Shown here piece by piece: positions 7,204-11,681 of a stretch of 11,681 nucleotides of DNA. The DNA is taken from the NCBI GenBank assembly GCA_015489265.1, contig WFZY01000364.1, forward strand, positions 1 through 11,681. Direction: 5' to 3'. The notes under the pieces are model-generated. The model searched no databases, was not told where the DNA came from, and saw only the letters and a list, made by a program, of their open reading frames with translations. Within the stretch, counting starts at the first letter, position 1. Every line of letters begins with the position of its first letter. The stretch comes from Flavobacteriaceae bacterium. GTDB taxonomy: Bacteria > Bacteroidota > Bacteroidia > Flavobacteriales > Flavobacteriaceae. A program made the position numbers and the translations under genes.

Positions 7204-7245
7204 GGGTGTTGTAGAAACAAAAAATTTTTTGTCTCTACAACACCC
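7204..7245 (-). terminator. 42-bp palindrome overlapping the ykgJ stop codon; probable terminator
   Basis: Arms at 7204-7224 and 7225-7245 are reverse complements over 21 positions with a single mismatch (A7216 against C7233). The centre is A6T6, which would form the loop. Read on the minus strand it begins inside the last codons of ykgJ, contains the TAG stop (7235-7237) and would form a long hairpin at the mRNA end. It may equally act on transcripts arriving from the plus strand. Confidence 0.6.
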
Positions 7246-7726
7246 GTTTTTCTAATAGTTCCATTGCTTCAAAAACCGCCGGACATATTTCTGTATTTTT
7301 AAGATGCAAGTTGAGTAATTGCACATTCTTTTTACGGTTTAAATGCGGATATTCACGGCAAGCTTTCGGTCGCACGTCGTAAATCAAACAATAATTGTCC
7401 GCATCAAGAAACCTACAAGGCGTTTGTTGCATCATCCATAAGCCATCCATATCTTTTTTTAGATATTTATTAATGAATTCCGCAGGTTTCAGACGTAGGT
7501 ATTTTGCTATTCGTTCGATGTCTTTTTCCGTCACAATCGGGCTGGTTGTTTTACAGCAATTGGCACAAGTTAAGCAATCAATATGCTCAAAAACTTCATC
7601 GTGAATATCATTCATTACATAATCAAAATTTTTGGGCGGCCGTTTTTTGATTTTTTGCACTAATTTTTTAAAACTTTTTTGTTTGAGACGCGCTTGCTCG
7701 GGAAGAGATTTTAAGTATTCGTTCAT
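7235..7726 (-). CDS. YkgJ family cysteine-cluster protein
   Basis: A soluble protein of 163 residues with the CxxCxxCC signature of the YkgJ family (PF03692). C51, C54, C57 and C58 form the cluster (CLTCANCC), followed by C104, C113 (PCRFLDADNYCLIYDVRP) and C123 in the conserved YDVRPKACREYP, plus C148 near the end. The cysteines are thought to bind zinc or an iron-sulfur cluster; substrate and reaction are unknown. The first 50 residues are basic and helical (KQKSFKKLVQKIKKRPPK), perhaps a contact surface. The ATG is supported by a near-consensus TACTTTCG directly upstream. The last three residues (RVL) and the stop codon lie inside a palindromic repeat (7204-7245), so the C-terminus may have been reshaped by that element. 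It lies downstream of rfbB on the same strand, but 131 bases with a hairpin separate them, so cotranscription is doubtful. Confidence 0.88.
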   Translation of the reverse strand: MNEYLKSLPEQARLKQKSFKKLVQKIKKRPPKNFDYVMNDIHDEVFEHIDCLTCANCCKTTSPIVTEKDIERIAKYLRLKPAEFINKYLKKDMDGLWMMQQTPCRFLDADNYCLIYDVRPKACREYPHLNRKKNVQLLNLHLKNTEICPAVFEAMELLEKRVL

Positions 7727-7732
7727 GTGAGA

Positions 7733-7740
7733 CGAAAGTA
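7733..7740 (-). promoter_or_regulatory. Near-consensus -7 element for ykgJ (TACTTTCG)
   Basis: The minus strand reads TACTTTCG, one base off TAnnTTTG, ending 6 bases before the ATG. Transcription would start about 3 bases ahead of the start codon, giving an almost leaderless mRNA. No TTG is visible at the -33 distance, so this is tentative. Confidence 0.3.
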
Positions 7741-7767
7741 AAAGTTAAAAGTTTGATTTATGGTTTG

Positions 7768-7827
7768 GGTCACTGAGTGATTCCCCCGACTTCTGTCGGG
7801 GGGGGGAGATTGTAGCGAAATGACCGG
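7768..7827 (+). repeat. Hairpin repeat unit (GGTCA...TGACC) between rfbB and ykgJ
   Basis: The unit starts GGTCACTGAGTGAT and ends GCGAAATGACCGG. The outer ends pair (GGTCA / TGACC), and the core is a strong hairpin, CCCCCGAC (7783-7790), loop TTCT, GTCGGGGG (7795-7802). The same design and an identical core recur at 9255-9308, and diverged copies lie at 9043-9254, so it is a dispersed palindromic element. The right arm runs into nine consecutive G (7798-7806), unusual in this AT-rich DNA. It sits just after the rfbB stop and could end that transcript. Confidence 0.75.
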
Positions 7828-7857
7828 CATCAATATTACAATACTAATAATGAAAAT

Positions 7858-8916
7858 CTACCGGTTACCATACATTTCCGTATAATATTTTTGATAGTCA
7901 CCGGAAGTTACATTGTTGAGCCAAGCTTTATTTTCCAAATACCAATCTATGGTTTTAGACAATCCTTCTGAAAAATCCACCGATGGTTTCCAACCGAGTT
8001 CTCTATTGATTTTACTTGCATCAATGGCATATCGCTTATCATGTCCGGGACGGTCTTTCACAAAAGTAATTAATTGTCGTGAAGTACCCTTGGGGCGTCC
8101 CAATTTATCATCCATCAAATCGCAGAGCAGATGAATCAAATCGATATTGGTATATTCGTTAAACCCACCTACGTTATAAGTTTCACCGGCTTTACCTTTG
8201 GTAAAAATCATATCAATGGCGCGGGCATGATCAATTACGTAGAGCCAATCACGCGTATATTGTCCGTCACCGTAAACCGGTAGCGGTTTGTTATGTTTGA
8301 TGTTGTTGATAAACAACGGAATCAATTTTTCGGGAAACTGATTCGGTCCGTAATTGTTAGAGCAATTGGAAATAACTGTCGGCATACCGTAAGTGTCGTG
8401 GTAACTGCGAACAAAATGGTCGGATGCGGCTTTGGATGCCGAATAAGGCGAATGCGGCTCGTAAGCGGTTTCTTCGGTAAACAAACCGGTTTTGCCCAAT
8501 GAACCGTAAACTTCATCGGTTGAAATATGATAAAAGAGCTTATCGTTAAAATCGTCTTGCCAAAGGTTTCTGGCGGCGTTGAGCAGATTAACCGTTCCGA
8601 TAACATTGGTTTCAACAAACGCCAACGGATTTTCAATAGACCGATCTACATGCGATTCGGCTGCCAAATGAATGACACCGTCAAAATGGTATTTTTCAAA
8701 TAAATCTTTAAGAAAATCAGCATCTCTAATATCGCCTCTTACAAAGGTGTAATTCGGTTTATCAGCCACATCCGCTACATTTTCCAAATTGCCGGCATAG
8801 GTCAATAAATCCAGATTAACAAATTGCGTATCCGGATATTTGTTAACCATTAATCTGACAACGTGCGAGCCGATAAAACCCGCACCGCCTGTAATTAATA
8901 TGTTTTTTTGTTTCAT
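7858..8916 (-). CDS. rfbB: dTDP-glucose 4,6-dehydratase
   Basis: A short-chain dehydrogenase of 352 residues, the usual length for RmlB/RfbB. It converts dTDP-glucose to dTDP-4-keto-6-deoxyglucose with bound NAD, the second step toward dTDP-L-rhamnose and other deoxysugars of surface polysaccharides. Seen: the nucleotide-binding TGGAGFIGS (9-17), AAESHVDRSI (85-94), STDEVYGSLG (132-141) with the catalytic Thr-Asp-Glu (133-135), YSASK with Tyr158 and Lys162, NNYGPNQFPEKLIP (187-200), and YGDGQYTRDWLYVIDH (215-230). The ATG at 8914-8916 is the right start: it gives the family's N-terminus MKQKNILITGG. The frame runs on to a TTG at 8943, but those nine extra codons are repeat DNA. No other rml gene lies in the window, so the rest of the pathway is elsewhere. 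No TAnnTTTG was found upstream within the repeat-rich gap. Some relatives make dTDP-fucosamine or viosamine precursors from the same intermediate. Confidence 0.95.
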   Translation of the reverse strand: MKQKNILITGGAGFIGSHVVRLMVNKYPDTQFVNLDLLTYAGNLENVADVADKPNYTFVRGDIRDADFLKDLFEKYHFDGVIHLAAESHVDRSIENPLAFVETNVIGTVNLLNAARNLWQDDFNDKLFYHISTDEVYGSLGKTGLFTEETAYEPHSPYSASKAASDHFVRSYHDTYGMPTVISNCSNNYGPNQFPEKLIPLFINNIKHNKPLPVYGDGQYTRDWLYVIDHARAIDMIFTKGKAGETYNVGGFNEYTNIDLIHLLCDLMDDKLGRPKGTSRQLITFVKDRPGHDKRYAIDASKINRELGWKPSVDFSEGLSKTIDWYLENKAWLNNVTSGDYQKYYTEMYGNR

Positions 8917-8928
8917 TTTTAATTTATT

Positions 8929-8962
8929 AGTGCGAAGTGCCAAGCTGAAAGCACTAAGTGCG
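8929..8962 (-). repeat. GCACTT-type repeat upstream of rfbB, inverted relative to 9359-9455
   Basis: AGTGC occurs at 8929-8933, 8936-8940 and 8957-8961, with GCACT at 8951-8955. AGTGC at 8936-8940 can pair with 8951-8955. On the minus strand the stretch reads like the CTTGGCACTTCGCACT units found beyond the hairpin array, so related sequence lies at both ends of the gap in opposite orientation. It supplies the 5' flank of rfbB. Confidence 0.5.
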
Positions 8963-9003
8963 TTTTTTCTTAGAGTACTTTGTTTTATAATGATTGCTTA
9001 ACA

Positions 9004-9024
9004 CTTCTAATTTCTAACTTCTAA
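9004..9024 (+). repeat. Three tandem heptamers (yTTCTAA)
   Basis: CTTCTAA, TTTCTAA and CTTCTAA follow each other without a gap at 9004-9010, 9011-9017 and 9018-9024. Simple repeats of this kind may vary in copy number. No coding potential is seen around it. Confidence 0.6.
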
Positions 9025-9042
9025 TTTTATTTTTGATTAATC

Positions 9043-9308
9043 GGTTATTTGCGTGCCCCGACGAATGTCGTGGGATGTCGGTGGCTTCGGTACACCCCGA
9101 CAAAAGTCGGTGCACTCAACCACCTTCGATTCTGATTCATAGGTCATTGAGTGCCCCTATTGAAAATCGGGGTGTATCGAAATGACCGGTGACTTAGATA
9201 CATCCCAACTTCTTCGTCGTTGGAACACTCAGCCACCTTTGTTTCTGCTATGTAGGTCGCTGAGTGATCCCCCGACTTCTGTCGGGGGAATCGTATCGAA
9301 GTGACCGG
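9043..9308. repeat. Array of five hairpin units in alternating orientation (REP/BIME-like)
   Basis: Five units related to the one at 7768-7827 alternate in orientation. Unit 1 (plus, diverged) starts at 9043 with stem 9056-9074. Unit 2 (minus), about 9089-9124, has stem CCGAC/GTCGG (9097-9101, 9106-9110). Unit 3 (plus) is 9142-9189, with outer ends GGTCATT and AATGACC. Unit 4 (minus), about 9190-9238, is the most decayed. Unit 5 (plus) is 9255-9308, with stem CCCCCGAC/GTCGGGGG (9269-9288). Units 2+3 and units 4+5 form two diverged copies of one module with a period of about 108 bases; even the spacers agree (9121-9144 with 9235-9257). Together with the flanking repeats this explains the 539-base stretch without a gene between rfbB and nadC. 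Such arrays are usually spread by a REP-associated transposase encoded elsewhere; none lies here. Confidence 0.78.
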
Positions 9309-9312
9309 TATT

Positions 9313-9349
9313 GGATTTAGATTTCTCACTGCGTTCGAAATGACAGACC
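9313..9349 (-). repeat. Bacteroidota GTCATTTCGA-type interspersed repeat
   Basis: On the minus strand the stretch reads GGTCTGTCATTTCGAACGC followed by AGTGAGAAATCTAAATCC. The string GTCATTTCGA...GAGAAATCT is one I recall from intergenic repeats in many Bacteroidota genomes. Translated, it gives the spurious peptide VISNAVRNL seen in many false gene calls. It directly follows the hairpin array. Confidence 0.55.
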
Positions 9350-9358
9350 AACTTTTCA

Positions 9359-9455
9359 TTTCGCACTTGGCACTTTATCGCTTTCCACTTCGCACTTTCC
9401 ACTTCGCACTTGGCACTTTATCGCTTTCCATTTCGCACTTCGCACTTTCCACTTT
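9359..9455 (+). repeat. GCACTT-type tandem repeats abutting the nadC stop codon
   Basis: A 28-base unit starting TTCGCACTTGGCACTTTATC occurs exactly at 9360-9387 and 9403-9430 (period 43). Shorter pieces (TTCGCACTTTCCA, TTCGCACTTCGCACTT) fill the space between and after. The block ends where the nadC stop codon begins, at 9456. It is compositionally unlike its neighbours and has no believable reading frame. The exact identity of the two long copies suggests a recent duplication. Confidence 0.75.
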
Positions 9456-10319
9456 CTACATCGCGACAGCTTTTAAACTCAAATCCATATTACTCACCGA
9501 ATGCGTCAAAGCACCGGAAGAAATAAAATCGACACCACATTCGGCATATTGCCGCAAAGTTTTTTCGGTAATACCACCCGATGCTTCCGTTTCAAAACGT
9601 CCGTTAATTAAGCCGACGGCTGTCCGCAAGTCATCAAAACTAAAATTATCCAACATAATTCTATCCACTTGTCCAACCCGCAATACTTCTTGCACTTCGT
9701 CCAAATTCCGTGTTTCAATTTCTATTTTCAGCTTTAAGTTATGCGTTTTCAAATATTTATTTGTTTTCAGAATTGCTTGTTCAATTCCGCCCGCAAAATC
9801 AATATGATTATCTTTGAGCATTATCATCTCATACAAACCAAACCGGTGATTCGCACCGCCGCCAATTCGCACCGCCCATTTTTCCAAAGCCCTGATACCC
9901 GGCGTCGTCTTACGGGTATCTAAAATTTGCGTTTTCAAATCGGCTAAAATTTCGACATACCTACGAGTTTTTGTGGCAATAGCGCTCATACGTTGCATAG
10001 CATTGAGCACCAGACGTTCCGCTTTCAATATCGACTGCGACCGCCCCGAAACCTTAAAAGCTACATCACCGTAACGCACAAAACTGCCGTCGGGTATCTT
10101 GACCGTCATTTTCAAATCCGGATCAACGTGCTTAAATACCCGGCGGGCAAACGCCACACCTGCCAAAATACCATCATCTTTCACCAGCAATTGCGCTGTT
10201 CCGGTAGCATCCGGCGGTATGCACGCCAACGAACTATGGTCGCCATCGCCTACATCTTCCCGTATCGCATTGGTAATAATTAAATCCAGTTCTTTTTCAA
10301 ATTTTGCCTTTGTCATCAT
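9456..10319 (-). CDS. nadC: Quinolinate phosphoribosyltransferase (nicotinate-nucleotide pyrophosphorylase, carboxylating)
   Basis: A 287-residue cytoplasmic enzyme, usual length for NadC. It joins quinolinate and PRPP to give nicotinate mononucleotide, CO2 and pyrophosphate in de novo NAD synthesis. Seen: REDVGDGDHSS near residue 20, ERLVLNAMQRMSAIATKTR (101-119), DTRKTTPGIRALEKWAV (134-150), GGGANHRFGLYEMIMLKDNH (154-173), EIETRN (200-205), MLDNFS (222-227), ASGGI (246-250) and SSGALTHS (267-274). These cover the Arg, His and Lys residues that hold the two substrates and the final phosphate-binding loops. Start: two ATGs in a row (10314-10319) fit the family N-terminus; the frame extends to a TTG at 10353-10355, but that TTG is the promoter -33 element. 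With the -7 element ending only 4 bases before the ATG, the mRNA is probably leaderless. nadA and nadB are not in the window. The stop codon touches a repeat block; the C-terminus is complete. Confidence 0.95.
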   Translation of the reverse strand: MMTKAKFEKELDLIITNAIREDVGDGDHSSLACIPPDATGTAQLLVKDDGILAGVAFARRVFKHVDPDLKMTVKIPDGSFVRYGDVAFKVSGRSQSILKAERLVLNAMQRMSAIATKTRRYVEILADLKTQILDTRKTTPGIRALEKWAVRIGGGANHRFGLYEMIMLKDNHIDFAGGIEQAILKTNKYLKTHNLKLKIEIETRNLDEVQEVLRVGQVDRIMLDNFSFDDLRTAVGLINGRFETEASGGITEKTLRQYAECGVDFISSGALTHSVSNMDLSLKAVAM

Positions 10320-10323
10320 AGCA

Positions 10324-10355
10324 CAAATATACGGCAATTTTTTTTCTATTTTCAA
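10324..10355 (-). promoter_or_regulatory. nadC promoter (TTG-N21-TATATTTG) implying a leaderless mRNA
   Basis: On the minus strand TTG (10353-10355) and TATATTTG (10324-10331, exact TAnnTTTG) are separated by 21 bases. The -7 element ends 4 bases before the first nadC ATG. If transcription starts the usual few bases downstream of this element, the first transcribed base is the start codon or very close to it. Confidence 0.6.
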
Positions 10356-10378
10356 GAAGGATATTACAGCAGCTCATC

Positions 10379-10408
10379 TTGCCGATAGGCATTAAATCAC
10401 TAAATTTG
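10379..10408 (+). promoter_or_regulatory. Promoter for the thioesterase gene (TTG-N19-TAAATTTG)
   Basis: TTG (10379-10381) and TAAATTTG (10401-10408) are separated by 19 bases, the best match to the Bacteroidota -33/-7 consensus in the window. The start point would be near 10412, about 19 bases ahead of the ATG. It is divergent from, and does not overlap, the nadC promoter. Confidence 0.65.
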
Positions 10409-10430
10409 CCATATCAACAATCAATAAAAA

Positions 10431-10865
10431 ATGTTCCAAGTAAAATTTAAAACCATTTGGGCAAATTTTGACCCAAACAGACATATGCGTCATTCGGCAT
10501 ATAGCGATTATGCTGCAGAAGTACGTGCGCGATATTTTGAAAAACACAATTTATCTCTTGACGACTTTGCCCGTTTACATATCGGACCGGTTTTGTTTGA
10601 AGAACAAACCCGTTTTTTTAAAGAAATAAAAATAGGGGCAGACATCACTGTTGACATGTGGCTATCTGCCGCTACCGAAAATTTTGACCGTTGGGAATTT
10701 ATCCATCACATCTACAACAAACAAGGCGATGTATCGGCAATAGTCAAAGTCAAAGGCGCATGGATAGACTTGCAAAAACGAAAACTAACCGGTTTGCCGG
10801 AATCTATTCTTCAAAAATTAAAGCAAATACCCAAAAGTGATGATTTTAAAACTATAATTAGATAA
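10431..10865 (+). CDS. Hotdog-fold acyl-CoA thioesterase (4HBT/YbgC type)
   Basis: A 144-residue single-domain protein with the pattern of the 4-hydroxybenzoyl-CoA thioesterase superfamily. The N-terminal motif FDPNRHMRHSAYSDYAAEVR (13-32) lines up with the family's D-x-x-G-H-x-x-x-x-x-Y...E/A-x-R active-site segment. D14 matches the Asp followed by Pro-Ala-Gly in the Pseudomonas enzyme; H18, Y24 and R32 are also in register, while the family Gly is replaced by R17. The strand regions (50-80: IGPVLFEEQTRFFKEIKIGA; 101-115: VSAIVKVKGAWIDLQ) fit the hotdog fold, where the V-x-x-x-x-x-F/Y-x-x-x-I-x-x-G pattern is usual. It should hydrolyse an acyl-CoA or acyl-ACP thioester in the cytoplasm; the acyl chain cannot be predicted, and no fatty-acid or aromatic-degradation genes lie nearby. 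It has its own consensus promoter and is followed by 160 bases without a gene apart from the next promoter. A nonenzymatic hotdog protein is a less likely alternative. Confidence 0.86.
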   Translation: MFQVKFKTIWANFDPNRHMRHSAYSDYAAEVRARYFEKHNLSLDDFARLHIGPVLFEEQTRFFKEIKIGADITVDMWLSAATENFDRWEFIHHIYNKQGDVSAIVKVKGAWIDLQKRKLTGLPESILQKLKQIPKSDDFKTIIR

Positions 10866-10971
10866 TCAAATTAAACATGAGATAATACTTTAAACCCCAA
10901 GGGGTGACATGATTATATACAGAATGATACGGTTAATTTATCACCGCTATTGTATCCATAATTTGTTACAC

Positions 10972-10998
10972 TTGTTTCAAAAAGAAAACGTATTTTTG
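10972..10998 (+). promoter_or_regulatory. Promoter for the four-helix membrane protein gene
   Basis: TATTTTTG at 10991-10998 matches TAnnTTTG. TTG at 10972-10974 lies 16 bases upstream, slightly closer than usual. Transcription would begin near 11002, about 24 bases before the ATG at 11026. Confidence 0.5.
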
Positions 10999-11025
10999 CG
11001 TATTATTTTAAATCATTCTAAATAA

Positions 11026-11460
11026 ATGACAAATCTATTTGAACAACAGCAAAAAAAACAAGCCCTAAAAGAAAAAATCTATTTTTATGGATTTTACACT
11101 ATACTACTGTATTTATTAGCTCTGACAATAGTTTTAATCAGCAAAGATACCCAAACTTGTTTGTTCGATTGGTATTGTGTATCATCTAAGCAGCACTATT
11201 TGCAAGCAGCATTGATTTTGTATTTGTATCTGTTGGCAATTGTCATAATCATTATTCAAACCTACAAATTGCTCGAAAAATTAGTCGCCAAAAAGAATCA
11301 TATCCAATATTTCAAATATATTTTTTATGCCATTCCTTTCATAACGGCATTATTGCTTTGGCTAATCGGCACCAACCGTTCCGACAGCTATTTATTTATC
11401 ATTTTTTCTGCCATTATTGCCGTCTTAGGACTCTTGATGATTGAATTCCGTAAAAAGTAA
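11026..11460 (+). CDS. Four-helix membrane protein of unknown function
   Basis: A 144-residue protein I do not recognise. It has a polar, Gln/Lys-rich N-terminus (NLFEQQQKKQALKEK), then four hydrophobic segments at about 18-38, 57-79, 97-115 and 121-139, and ends with the basic tail EFRKK. By the positive-inside rule both ends and the loop LEKLVAKKNH (83-92) would be cytoplasmic. The first outside loop holds two Cys (C45 and C51, in CLFDWYCVSSK) that could form a disulfide in the periplasm; the second outside loop is short (GTNRSDS). No catalytic motif is visible. It has its own promoter and no close partner on either side, so context gives no hint. The frame, the promoter and the hydrophobic pattern make it a believable gene. 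Confidence 0.72.
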   Translation: MTNLFEQQQKKQALKEKIYFYGFYTILLYLLALTIVLISKDTQTCLFDWYCVSSKQHYLQAALILYLYLLAIVIIIIQTYKLLEKLVAKKNHIQYFKYIFYAIPFITALLLWLIGTNRSDSYLFIIFSAIIAVLGLLMIEFRKK

Positions 11461-11473
11461 AAGCAGCTTTTTA
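11451..11473 (+). terminator. Weak AT-rich hairpin at the end of the last gene
   Basis: TAAAAAG (11451-11457) and CTTTTTA (11467-11473) pair across the stop codon with a 9-base loop; an alternative AAAAG/CTTTT stem lies within it. There is little G or C and no clear T-run after it, so termination here is only possible. Confidence 0.25.
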
Positions 11474-11535
11474 GTTTAAAAAAATTGAATAGTCTTTGCG
11501 CAACATAAGAGTGACACCTTTATAAAACCATATAA

Positions 11536-11555
11536 GACATAAAAGGACATAAAAG
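11536..11555 (+). repeat. Tandem 10-bp repeat (GACATAAAAG twice) in the terminal spacer
   Basis: GACATAAAAG is repeated exactly at 11536-11545 and 11546-11555. It is the only clear structure in 11474-11681, which holds no gene I can support: plus-strand frames are very short. A 36-codon minus-strand frame is open to the window edge (11571-11681) but cannot be judged. Confidence 0.5.
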
Positions 11556-11681
11556 AAATGATTTATAGAATTAATATATGATTGTCAATATTAAGAGTAT
11601 TAATAGAAAATAAAAACGGTCAACATTATTCAGGGATTTACATCCATCTGACATCCGACATTGAACACTAAAACCCATCAT

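Noticed and set aside
8917..8943. Longer rfbB start at the TTG 8941-8943
   Set aside because: The nine added residues come from repeat DNA, and the ATG at 8914-8916 gives the exact family N-terminus.
9144..9359. Minus-strand frame of 71 codons containing VISNAVRNL
   Set aside because: It lies wholly in the hairpin array and the GTCATTTCGA repeat. ISNAVRNL-like peptides are a known product of translating such intergenic repeats, and the frame has no domain or promoter.
9043..9455. CRISPR array in the rfbB-nadC gap
   Set aside because: Repeats alternate in orientation and diverge, spacers are similar rather than unique, and there are no cas genes.
9301..9807. Plus-strand frame of 168 codons across the repeat block and the 3' half of nadC
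   Set aside because: Its first third is low-complexity repeat (RFPLRTFHFALGT) and the rest is antisense to nadC, which has complete family motifs.
7858..10319. A polysaccharide or NAD operon made of nadC, rfbB and ykgJ
   Set aside because: The genes are on one strand but separated by a 539-base repeat block and a strong hairpin unit, and they belong to unrelated pathways.
10894..10905. ACCCCAAGGGGT palindrome after the thioesterase gene as a terminator
   Set aside because: The loop would be only 2 bases (or the stem 4 pairs), and no T-run follows.
10909..11025. Small frame of 38 codons (MIIYRMIRLIYHRY...) ending right before the membrane protein ATG
   Set aside because: It contains the likely promoter of the next gene, has no promoter or recognisable content of its own, and such a length is expected by chance.

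Overview
The window looks like ordinary chromosomal DNA from a Bacteroidota bacterium, most likely of the Flavobacteriia type. It is AT-rich. Several genes are preceded by the Bacteroidota -7 element TAnnTTTG, in some cases with a TTG about 16-22 bases upstream, and clear Shine-Dalgarno sequences are missing. One secreted protein has a signal peptide ending in A-QKK, typical of the phylum, and one lipoprotein begins its mature form C-KKD. The proteins themselves (DUF3810, the phylum's variant of the DUF62 SAM hydrolase, PhoH, a long Asp-box exoprotein, NadC) also fit. Species cannot be named from this sequence.

Layout. Positions 1-2159 hold three minus-strand genes: the N-terminus of a small lipoprotein cut by the window edge, a membrane DUF3810 protein with an HExxH site, and a DUF62 SAM hydrolase/adenosyltransferase-like enzyme 23 bases upstream of it, probably in the same transcript. 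A compact divergent promoter region (2160-2227) separates these from the plus-strand genes phoH and yqhA, which overlap by one base. A large secreted Asp-box (BNR/VPS10-like) protein follows at 3809-7072. From 7235 to 10319 come three minus-strand genes: a YkgJ-type cysteine-cluster protein, dTDP-glucose 4,6-dehydratase and NadC. They are separated by repeat-rich spacers. Two plus-strand genes close the window: a hotdog-fold thioesterase and a four-helix membrane protein of unknown function.

The genes do not form one pathway. NadC makes nicotinate mononucleotide for NAD, RmlB makes the dTDP-4-keto-6-deoxyglucose precursor of surface sugars, PhoH is an RNA-related ATPase, and the Asp-box protein acts outside the cytoplasm. 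I see no CRISPR array, phage, transposase, toxin-antitoxin pair, tRNA or rRNA.

The most unusual content is noncoding. The 539-base gap between rfbB and nadC is almost filled with repeats: five hairpin units in alternating orientation (9043-9308), a heptamer tandem repeat, and GCACTT-type repeats at both ends in opposite orientation. Another copy of the same hairpin unit lies between rfbB and ykgJ. A second palindrome family (GTAGAGAC ends) forms the terminators on both sides of 7083-7245, and one copy supplies the stop codon and last residues of ykgJ. The nadC promoter is placed so that its mRNA would start at or very near the ATG. I did not find a convincing new multi-gene system.
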